Part shown: one piece after another, positions 15,349 to 20,860 of the stretch | Numbering within the stretch: the first letter of the stretch is position 1 | Layout: each line of letters begins with the position of its first letter | From: DASCNA01 sp036011305 | GTDB lineage: Bacteria; Verrucomicrobiota; Lentisphaeria; Victivallales; GWF2-38-69 | Reading direction: 5' to 3' | NCBI GenBank assembly: GCA_036011305.1 | Contig: DASCNA010000045.1 | Coordinates: 1-20,860 of the forward strand | DNA: 20,860 nucleotides | The notes under the pieces: model-generated | What the model saw: the letters and a program-made list of their open reading frames with translations, nothing else | What the model was told of the DNA's origin: nothing | Databases searched by the model: none | Translations under genes and position numbers: made by a program

Positions 15349-16977
15349 CTATATCCAATCCGGTATAAATTGAATAATATAACAAAATCCTATAATGAAT
15401 ATTGTATATGCAATAAGAAGGACATAATATTTTTTCCAGTTGACTTTATAGTTAAAGAAATTCCTAGCATCTTTCTGGAATAATAGGGGTTTAATTTCTT
15501 CAAGAGGCTTAGTTTTTCCTATAAGCAAACTGCATGAATACCCAACGCTAAAAGTCACAGCACATCCTATTAAATTCCACCACATCCAATTAATTGAAGG
15601 AACAAATACCCACATATAAAAATTAATAGCAAAACCTGCAATTATTCCTAGAACGGTTCCCATATCGTTAGCTTTTTTTGTCATAATCGCTAATAAGAAT
15701 GTTGCAAGTATGGGACCATATCCAAGTGAACTGATAATATTTATAGATGCAATAATTGATCCTGAAATATTACCTACAAAAAAAGCTGCTGCTGTACACA
15801 GCACCCCCCAAAAAACAGTAGTAGACCTTCCAATGTAAAGCTTCACCTTAGGAGAATGATTTTCTCTCTCAAAAAATCTTTCATAAATGTCTCTCACACT
15901 TGTTGCACTAAGTGAATTTATTGTTGAATCCAGAGAAGACATAGCTGCAGAAAATAAAGCTATTATTATCAACCCAATAACACCATTGGGCAATTCATGT
16001 AATACAAAGGCTGGTACTGCTATATTGAAATTAGGTTTACCACCACCAACTTTTAATAAATTAACAAATTCTGGATTTTTTATTATATATGCACCAATAG
16101 CCACACCTACCAGACAATAAGTAACAACCAATGGAAATCTCAGAAAACCATTGAAAACCAACGATGCATTTGTGTCATCAATTGTTCTGGTTGAAACCTC
16201 CCGCTGAACCTGTGTCTGATCACAGCCATAATAACTCATATATAAAAAGAGACCACCTATAAACATAGGAAGAAATGAATATTTACCGCCTTTAAAATCA
16301 CCGAATCCTGTCTGTGAAAAATCCAAAGCAGAAAGCTTATCTTTTGGAAACAGATGAAAGACTTCAGTTATTCCGCCGCAAAGATGAATGGCATAGATAA
16401 GGCATACTACTACGCCCAGGTATAAAATTATCATCTGAATAACATCTGAATATACTACAGCTTTCATTCCACCAAAAAAGTCATAAATAATAGTTACTCC
16501 GCAAAGTGCAACAACAGCAGACCAGAAAGGTATATTTAATATCTGCTGGAGCACTAATGAAATACCATAAACAGTAACACCAGTTGCAAATGCTCTTAAA
16601 AGCTGAAACATAATTGAAAGAATTGTTCGTGTGCCAATGCCAAATCTTTTTTCAAGATATTCATACACTGATATTACATTCTGTTTTCTGAAAAACGGCA
16701 TTAAGAAAATCATTATACCAATCATTGCAATTGGTACAGCAAGTTCATATTGAAGCCAGGTCAAACCGCCTATTGCAATTACAAATGCAGGAGCTCCAAG
16801 CAAACTGTTGGTTGAACATTGAGTTGCCATAGTCGACATACCTATACTCCAGAAAGGTAAATCGTTTCCACCAAGATAATAGTCCTCTTTATTTTTTTGT
16901 TTTCTTCCTAGATACCATGCCATCCAAATTAGAAATACGATGTACAAGGCCATCATAGACCAGTCCAACCAATTCAT
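15349..16977 (-). CDS. Sodium:solute symporter (SSS/SLC5 family, SGLT-like)
   Basis: A 542-residue inner-membrane protein with about 13-14 hydrophobic segments. DYYLGGNDLPFWSIGMS (33-49) after the first helix and SAAMSSLDSTINSLSATSVRDIYERF (given here by its ends: SAAMSS to DIYERF, about 343-368) are the SSS hallmarks; the serines of the latter form the Na2 site in known relatives. It should drive Na+-coupled uptake of a sugar or similar organic solute. GGGAG (complement of 16992-16988) is 10 nt before the ATG. A perfect LacI-type operator lies just upstream of that site, so it is the first gene of the operon controlled by the LacI-family protein encoded 80 bp upstream. Substrate unknown; a glucoside or carboxylated glycoside would fit the downstream phosphorylase. 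Confidence 0.9.
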   Translation of the reverse strand: MNWLDWSMMALYIVFLIWMAWYLGRKQKNKEDYYLGGNDLPFWSIGMSTMATQCSTNSLLGAPAFVIAIGGLTWLQYELAVPIAMIGIMIFLMPFFRKQNVISVYEYLEKRFGIGTRTILSIMFQLLRAFATGVTVYGISLVLQQILNIPFWSAVVALCGVTIIYDFFGGMKAVVYSDVIQMIILYLGVVVCLIYAIHLCGGITEVFHLFPKDKLSALDFSQTGFGDFKGGKYSFLPMFIGGLFLYMSYYGCDQTQVQREVSTRTIDDTNASLVFNGFLRFPLVVTYCLVGVAIGAYIIKNPEFVNLLKVGGGKPNFNIAVPAFVLHELPNGVIGLIIIALFSAAMSSLDSTINSLSATSVRDIYERFFERENHSPKVKLYIGRSTTVFWGVLCTAAAFFVGNISGSIIASINIISSLGYGPILATFLLAIMTKKANDMGTVLGIIAGFAINFYMWVFVPSINWMWWNLIGCAVTFSVGYSCSLLIGKTKPLEEIKPLLFQKDARNFFNYKVNWKKYYVLLIAYTIFIIGFCYIIQFIPDWI

Positions 16978-16998
16978 TACGTAAAAACTCCCTTTTTT

Positions 16999-17012
16999 GT
17001 TTAACGTTAAAC
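16999..17012. promoter_or_regulatory. LacI-family operator in front of the symporter gene
   Basis: GTTTAACGTTAAAC is a perfect 14-bp palindrome with the central CG typical of LacI/GalR operators. It lies immediately upstream of the ribosome binding site of the symporter gene and downstream of a TAATAT-like -10 (17019-17014 on the minus strand), so bound repressor would block transcription start. A close relative lies at 18039-18058. Confidence 0.8.
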
Positions 17013-17013
17013 T

Positions 17014-17042
17014 ATATTATGCGTTATATATTTAAATAATCA
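17014..17042 (-). promoter_or_regulatory. Possible promoter of the symporter operon
   Basis: TGATTA (17042-17037), 17 bp, TAATAT (17019-17014) on the minus strand. The -35 is poor, but the location next to the operator supports it. It overlaps the gap after the LacI stop codon. Confidence 0.35.
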
Positions 17043-17057
17043 TTTTATGAAAATAAA

Positions 17058-18017
17058 TTAAGCTGAATTTCTAATGTTAAGTACAGGATCAACTAATATA
17101 TGTTTTCCTGCTGCTTTTTTTAAAATCAATTGAACAGATATTATTCCACGTTCTAAATCATTCTGATAAAAACTTGTCAAAGATGGCTTTACAAGTTCAC
17201 TGGCATGAATATCATTCAGTTGTATAATAGCAACATCTTCAGGAGTTTTTTTACCGCTTTCTTCGACAAATTTCAAAATCCCCATTGCAACTGAATTATT
17301 GATTGCAATTATGCACTCAGGTATTAGCTGGTTATCAAGCATTTTTTTTGCTGATAAATACCCTGAATCTTCTGTATAGTCACTATATTCAATAAACTGG
17401 TCATTTAAATTTTTAATTTCATTTTTATAGTAACCAACTACCTTATTTGAAATTTGTGCCTGGGTATGACCTGTAATAAGTCCAATTTTTTCATATCCTT
17501 TTATTTTTGAATACTGAATAGCCTGTTTTATTGCCTTTTCATGATCCATTGAAACTGTATTAGAGTTCCCACCTATGAAAGAATCTAATAGAACAACAGG
17601 AATGTTCATAGTTCTTAATTCACCAATATGAGGATCATCCATTCTAATTCCGATAAAAATAGCTCCTTCAACCATTCTCTGAGCACATAAATCTGAATAT
17701 GACAATTCATTATCAAGTTCACAATCCATAGTGAAAAATAAAATATCATATCTATTTTTTCTTGCTTCAGAAAAAATACCCTCAAGTACTTTCTGTCTTA
17801 TTTCAAATGTTCTTTTGAACATAAAAATACCGATAAGTTTAGTCTCTTTTGTTTTTAGGCTTGAAGCCACCCGATTTTTTATATAGCCAATTTCTTTAGC
17901 TTTAGCAGTTACTTTTTCTTTAAGAGTGTCACTTATATTTGACTTATGATTTAAAGCTCTAGACACTGCTTGTGCAGATATACCAAGTTCTTTAGCAATA
18001 TCTTTAATTGTAGTCAT
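17058..18017 (-). CDS. LacI/GalR-family transcriptional repressor
   Basis: A 319-residue regulator. The N-terminal helix-turn-helix and hinge (TIKDIAKELGISAQAVSRAL, then IGYIKNRVASSLKT) are typical of LacI, followed by a periplasmic-binding-protein-like effector domain starting at LIGIFMF (61-67). The family binds a sugar-like effector and releases palindromic operators with central CG. Two such palindromes lie in front of this gene (18039-18058) and of the symporter gene (16999-17012), so autoregulation and control of the transporter-GT4-hydrolase-phosphorylase operon are strongly suggested. It is slightly shorter than usual (330-340 residues) at the C-terminus, which ends NIRNSA. Start at 18017 with GGAT about 9 nt upstream. 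Confidence 0.92.
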   Translation of the reverse strand: MTTIKDIAKELGISAQAVSRALNHKSNISDTLKEKVTAKAKEIGYIKNRVASSLKTKETKLIGIFMFKRTFEIRQKVLEGIFSEARKNRYDILFFTMDCELDNELSYSDLCAQRMVEGAIFIGIRMDDPHIGELRTMNIPVVLLDSFIGGNSNTVSMDHEKAIKQAIQYSKIKGYEKIGLITGHTQAQISNKVVGYYKNEIKNLNDQFIEYSDYTEDSGYLSAKKMLDNQLIPECIIAINNSVAMGILKFVEESGKKTPEDVAIIQLNDIHASELVKPSLTSFYQNDLERGIISVQLILKKAAGKHILVDPVLNIRNSA

Positions 18018-18038
18018 AATAAATATCCATGAAACAAG

Positions 18039-18058
18039 TTAGTTTAACGATAAACTAA
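18039..18058. promoter_or_regulatory. LacI-family operator in front of the LacI-family gene
   Basis: TTAGTTTAACGATAAACTAA is a 20-bp palindrome with nine of ten base pairs matched and a central CG. It lies 21 bp upstream of the repressor start codon and shares the GTTTAACG half with the operator at 16999-17012. It implies autoregulation. Confidence 0.8.
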
Positions 18059-18098
18059 TTTGCTTCACAAAAATTACAAATGCAATATTAAAAGAAAA

Positions 18099-19094
18099 TT
18101 ATAAATTTACAAAAAGTTCTCTTTTAGGAAACAATCCGAAAAGACCTCCGGTATGTATAAAAAGGATATTATTACAATTTTTAAAATTACCGCTGTGGAT
18201 TTCATTGGCAAGCCCAAACATTGCTTTTCCTGTATAAACTGGGTCCAGTATTATACCTTCCTGCTGCGCCAGATTTCTGATGAATTGCAATTCTTCCGGC
18301 CTGCTTAAAGCATATCCTCTGCCTTTATAACCATCAATAATTTTAATATCATCAGCATTATAAGAAATTTTATTACCAGTATAATCAAAACTTTCACAAA
18401 GTATCGAAGATATTTTAGATGTAAAGAATTCTGCATCATCACAGACACTCACACCGTAAACTTCTCTCTTCTTATTATGATATTTATTAGCATAAAAAAG
18501 TCCGGCATATGTCCCCCCAGATCCAACTGCTACTACAATAGCATCGAATGTAACACCAATAGCATTCTCCTGATTCAATATTTCTTCATAAGCACTGAAG
18601 TATCCAAAATTGCCAATACCGTTTGAAGCTCCTTCTGGAATTATATACGGTGCCTGTCCTCTGTTTTCCAGGTCTGATTTAACCGATTTCATAATCTCTA
18701 ATCGGTTTTTCTTATATTCATCATGATTAATTAATTTTATTTGAGCACCAAGCAATCCATCCATAAAGTAATTACCATCCGGTATTTCTGCTTCACTGCA
18801 TCTTAAAACCAAATATGATTTTAAACCAAGCCGTGCTGCAACTGCTGCTGTTGCTCTTGCATGATTGGACTGTATCCCTCCGCAGGTTATCAGAGTATCA
18901 CAACCCTGATCAATAGCTTCTTTTACTGTATATTCGAGTTTCCTTATTTTATTACCTGAAAATTCTGAACCGGTCTGATCATCCCGTTTTATATATATAT
19001 CAGTTTCGGCAAATTGTTTAGAAAATCTTTCAAGTTTTTCAATTCTTGTAGGCAGATTAGCTAATTCTATCTTTTTTGGATATTTCATCATCAT
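18099..19094 (-). CDS. D-cysteine desulfhydrase / ACC deaminase family PLP enzyme
   Basis: A 331-residue fold-type II PLP enzyme. The PLP lysine is K49 in SGNKIRKLEY, CGGIQSNHAR (71-80) holds the substrate- and cofactor-binding Ser-Asn-His, and the phosphate-binding glycine loop is VGSGGTYAG near 195. These mark the D-cysteine desulfhydrase/1-aminocyclopropane-1-carboxylate deaminase family. D-cysteine desulfhydrase releases sulfide, pyruvate and ammonia. Co-transcription with yedF (52 bp gap) favours a sulfur- or selenium-related reaction over ACC deamination, but the substrate is not proven. Three ATG codons stand in a row at 19094-19086; GGGGAT is 4, 7 or 10 nt away, so translation may begin at the second or third. 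Confidence 0.85.
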   Translation of the reverse strand: MMMKYPKKIELANLPTRIEKLERFSKQFAETDIYIKRDDQTGSEFSGNKIRKLEYTVKEAIDQGCDTLITCGGIQSNHARATAAVAARLGLKSYLVLRCSEAEIPDGNYFMDGLLGAQIKLINHDEYKKNRLEIMKSVKSDLENRGQAPYIIPEGASNGIGNFGYFSAYEEILNQENAIGVTFDAIVVAVGSGGTYAGLFYANKYHNKKREVYGVSVCDDAEFFTSKISSILCESFDYTGNKISYNADDIKIIDGYKGRGYALSRPEELQFIRNLAQQEGIILDPVYTGKAMFGLANEIHSGNFKNCNNILFIHTGGLFGLFPKRELFVNL

Positions 19095-19146
19095 TCATCC
19101 CCGAATCTTTTATAAGCTGGCAGTTACCGTAAAAGAATAATTTTGA

Positions 19147-19761
19147 TTATGGATAAACCACCTTATCAGCATTTGACAATATGTCTATAATATCAAACAT
19201 ATTTGATATTATACCAACATCTAATTTTCTTTTTACCTCAAAATACTCAACACAGGCTCCACAGACTATAATCTTAATACCTAATTTTGACAGTTTTCTT
19301 AAACTTCCAATTACACTTGAATCAGTAGTCGCCAATATAACTCCAGAATTATAAAGTATTATGTGAGAAGGAAGATTTTCCGATTCAATTAATGTATTAA
19401 TAAATGCTTTCAGTAAAATTTTTCCTAAATCTTCTGGTCCTGTTCCCATAGTAAGACTTTTAATACAAATTACATAATCATCTTTCTTATTTATTGTATT
19501 TTCCTGATCAGATATATTTTCACGTGTAATTACAAATTCACTTTCACCAGCATTAACTGAAAAGTGATATACATCGCCATTTTCATGCAGTCTAAATTCA
19601 ATATTGTTATCAGTTAAAAAACGTTGAACATTTTCTTTCGCTATTTCATTATCAATTAGTAATAGAAAGGAAGAATTTATATTTTCTTTCAACGCTTTTC
19701 TCGTCATTATTAAAGGTATAGGACATTCCTTACCTCTGGCATCTATAATTTTATTTTCCAT
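19147..19761 (-). CDS. yedF: Selenium metabolism protein YedF (TusA-like plus DsrE-like domains)
   Basis: A 204-residue two-domain protein. Residues 1-75 are a TusA/SirA-like domain with the CP motif at Cys13-Pro14 (DARGKECPIPL). Residues about 95-204 are a DsrE-like domain with SLTMGTGPEDLG (102-113), LYNSGV (136-141) and a cysteine pair C167/C170 in VCGACVEYF. This architecture is the selenium-associated YedF family, thought to carry sulfur or selenium as a persulfide or perselenide for the SelD pathway. Its usual partners, DUF3343, a CsdB-type desulfurase and selD, are in this window but about 10 kb away. It is preceded by a good promoter (19811-19838) and followed closely by the D-cysteine-desulfhydrase-like gene. 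The ribosome binding site is weak. Confidence 0.92.
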   Translation of the reverse strand: MENKIIDARGKECPIPLIMTRKALKENINSSFLLLIDNEIAKENVQRFLTDNNIEFRLHENGDVYHFSVNAGESEFVITRENISDQENTINKKDDYVICIKSLTMGTGPEDLGKILLKAFINTLIESENLPSHIILYNSGVILATTDSSVIGSLRKLSKLGIKIIVCGACVEYFEVKRKLDVGIISNMFDIIDILSNADKVVYP

Positions 19762-19810
19762 TATTATTATTGAGTCTTTTATATTTAATTAATTCTTATC
19801 ATAAAAGTAA

Positions 19811-19838
19811 ATTATAGAATATTACTTTTAAAGTCCAA
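19811..19838 (-). promoter_or_regulatory. Predicted promoter of yedF
   Basis: TTGGAC (19838-19833 on the minus strand), a 16-bp spacer and a perfect TATAAT (19816-19811). The expected start point is about 40 bp before the ATG at 19761. It is among the best promoter-like sequences in the window. Confidence 0.65.
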
Positions 19839-20060
19839 CTGAGTTTTTTGTTTAAAAAAAACAATAATCATTTTATCAAAGCAATATGTTTTGTTGAATC
19901 TAAAAAAACACATCCAATCACGGTCTGCATTTCAAAGTTATTGGATACTATCTAAATTTTATACCATTTTTAACAATTAATAATTGATTGATTTATTGGG
20001 GCAAAAGTTGAATCAGAAAATTAATTTATACCATATGATTTATTCTTGTAAAGTAATTAA
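19839..20060. other. AT-rich intergenic stretch without recognised features
   Basis: Part of the 406-bp gap between divergent yedF and the small cysteine-rich ORF. I see no ORF with a ribosome binding site, no strong hairpin and no known RNA motif here. The AT richness makes promoter-like hexamers uninformative. Confidence 0.6.
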
Positions 20061-20098
20061 TAAAATAATTATTTTACTATATTGAAATAATTATTTTA
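20061..20098. promoter_or_regulatory. Tandem 16-bp palindromes, putative operator
   Basis: TAAAATAATTATTTTA (20061-20076) is a perfect palindrome. TGAAATAATTATTTTA (20083-20098) differs by one base. They start 22 bp apart, two helical turns, on the same face. They lie 70-107 bp upstream of the small cysteine-rich ORF. A TTGAAA hexamer (20082-20087), a possible -35, overlaps the second. The symmetry resembles metal- or peroxide-sensor boxes in being AT-rich and tandem, but it does not match the Fur or PerR consensus. Confidence 0.5.
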
Positions 20099-20167
20099 TC
20101 CTTTAAAACATGATTTATAGACTTCAAAAGAATTAATTTTTCATGTGAAAGGAAAGCAAGACATAAG

Positions 20168-20323
20168 ATGAAAAAGTGTAGATCCTGTGATAATTTCACT
20201 AAATCTGTCGGTGTAGGAAAATGCATGCGATTTAATAAATTTAGATCTGACCACTGCTCATGTATAGCGCAAACTAAAAGATTTATTTTAACTGCCAATA
20301 AAGTTGCTTATAGTAATATCTAA
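20168..20323 (+). CDS. Small cysteine-rich protein, 51 residues, unknown function
   Basis: A small ORF with five cysteines in its first 32 residues: CRSC (4, 7), GKC (19), DHCSC (30, 32), spaced as C-x2-C-x11-C-x10-C-x-C. The rest is basic and polar (pI high), without membrane segments. The pattern of two close cysteines, a G-x-C and a later cysteine resembles small anaerobic metal- or Fe-S-binding knuckles such as those in glycyl-radical-enzyme small subunits, but I cannot assign a family. AAAGGA is present 14 nt before the ATG, a long spacing. No other in-frame start exists upstream. It stands alone on the plus strand, divergent from yedF and convergent with the membrane-protein gene, behind tandem palindromes. 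The ordered cysteines are the main argument that it is real. Confidence 0.55.
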   Translation: MKKCRSCDNFTKSVGVGKCMRFNKFRSDHCSCIAQTKRFILTANKVAYSNI

Positions 20324-20378
20324 CTTTCTCTATCATAAAATGATTTTATTATCATAAGTTATATTTAAAATATTAATC

Positions 20379-20434
20379 TGAAAGTGGTAAAACAAATTTG
20401 CTTTATTAGTTAAATACCAAATTTACCACTTTCA
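20379..20434. terminator. Long-looped 13-bp inverted repeat between convergent genes, possible terminator
   Basis: TGAAAGTGGTAAA (20379-20391) and TTTACCACTTTCA (20422-20434) are perfectly complementary across a 30-nt AT-rich loop. The site lies between the ends of the small plus-strand ORF and the minus-strand membrane gene, where a bidirectional terminator is expected. No T-run follows on either strand and the loop is long, so a protein site or other element is possible. Confidence 0.4.
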
Positions 20435-20529
20435 CTGCACTCAAGAAAATCTATCTACAAATCTCTACATAAATAATTGTAATTATATATGCTGTTAATG
20501 ATAATTTTGTTATTGACAATAACTTTAGT

Positions 20530-20860
20530 TTAATCATTCATTGAAACATACATTAGATAACTTACAAAATAACTCAAGGAAACAGTATCTATTAATATCC
20601 AGTACAGCGGACTCAATTCAGTAAAAGTTGTAGGAAAATATAGTATCAATATTATAATCAGAAAAAATAATCTAAATATAAATGTCTTTTGTAGTTTCTT
20701 TTTTATACCGATAAATACTCCCTTGATTGTGTATAAAAACAGAATAATAGTTGTGCAGTAACATATAATCAGAGCATCAAAATAAGGATTTAAGAGACTG
20801 AGATATGTGTAGAGGTATGTATAATCCAGGAGATTAAATACTCCAAAAATATCAATAATA
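20530..20860 (-). CDS. Membrane protein of unknown function, C-terminal part (runs off window)
   Basis: An open frame of 109 residues on the minus strand from the window edge to a TAA at 20532-20530. It contains three hydrophobic, probably membrane-spanning segments: ALIICYCTTIILFLYTI, then after a basic loop (KGVFIGIKKKLQK) FRLFFLIIILILYFP, and finally YWILIDTVSLSYFVSYLMYV near the C-terminus. The basic loop would face the cytoplasm. No family is recognised and the start lies outside the window. Confidence 0.65.
   Translation of the reverse strand, partial: IIDIFGVFNLLDYTYLYTYLSLLNPYFDALIICYCTTIILFLYTIKGVFIGIKKKLQKTFIFRLFFLIIILILYFPTTFTELSPLYWILIDTVSLSYFVSYLMYVSMND

Noticed and set aside
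20061..20098. Fur or PerR boxes
   Set aside because: The palindromes are AT-rich and tandem but lack the single-base centre of PerR boxes and the GATAAT units of Fur boxes, so no regulator is named.
20077..20298. A 73-codon minus-strand frame opposite the small cysteine-rich ORF
   Set aside because: No ribosome binding site, no recognisable protein features, and it overlaps the palindromes; the plus-strand ORF with ordered cysteines is the better reading.

Overview
The window is AT-rich, densely coding bacterial DNA, probably from a strict anaerobe. This is suggested by a radical-SAM aminomutase of the lysine 2,3-aminomutase family, a selenium-handling gene set (selD, a Se/S-carrier-like protein, a cysteine-desulfurase-like protein, yedF) and phosphorolytic sugar metabolism. 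Several starts have good Shine-Dalgarno sequences (AGGG, GGAG, GGGAG). The predicted promoters are of the TTGaca/TATAAT type. One protein has a signal peptide. A low-GC spirochaete, clostridium or fusobacterium would fit; the sequence alone does not decide. Nearly everything lies on the minus strand. The exceptions are one large regulator gene and one small cysteine-rich ORF.

Region 1 (1-6250), amino-acid module: the N-terminal part of a glutamine-synthetase-family protein, a KamA-like radical-SAM aminomutase with a changed substrate pocket, a divergent plus-strand regulator (HTH plus about five PAS domains, no output enzyme), a strong hairpin terminator, and an APC permease resembling aspartate/glutamate:H+ symporters. 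Four copies of a GACAnATGGC motif flank the aminomutase/regulator divergence and lie upstream of the permease. They are the best candidate here for an undescribed small regulon.

Region 2 (6259-9540), selenium/sulfur operon in transcription order: cysteine-desulfurase-like protein, DUF3343 Se/S-carrier-like protein, methyltransferase, selD. All are tightly packed.

Region 3 (9727-18060), carbohydrate module: LacI-family regulator, SSS-type symporter, GT4 glycosyltransferase, Ntn-type (C45-like) acyltransferase/hydrolase, GH13_18 phosphorylase (glucosylglycerate/sucrose phosphorylase type) and an exported MTA/SAH-nucleosidase-like protein. Two palindromic LacI-type operators with a central CG lie in front of the LacI gene and the symporter gene. 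This module separates the selenium operon from region 4.

Region 4 (18099-20860): a D-cysteine-desulfhydrase-like PLP enzyme and yedF with a good promoter, then a divergent 51-residue cysteine-rich ORF preceded by two nearly identical 16-bp palindromes, an inverted repeat, and the C-terminus of a membrane protein that runs off the end.

No tRNA, rRNA, CRISPR array, transposase, integrase or phage gene was recognised.
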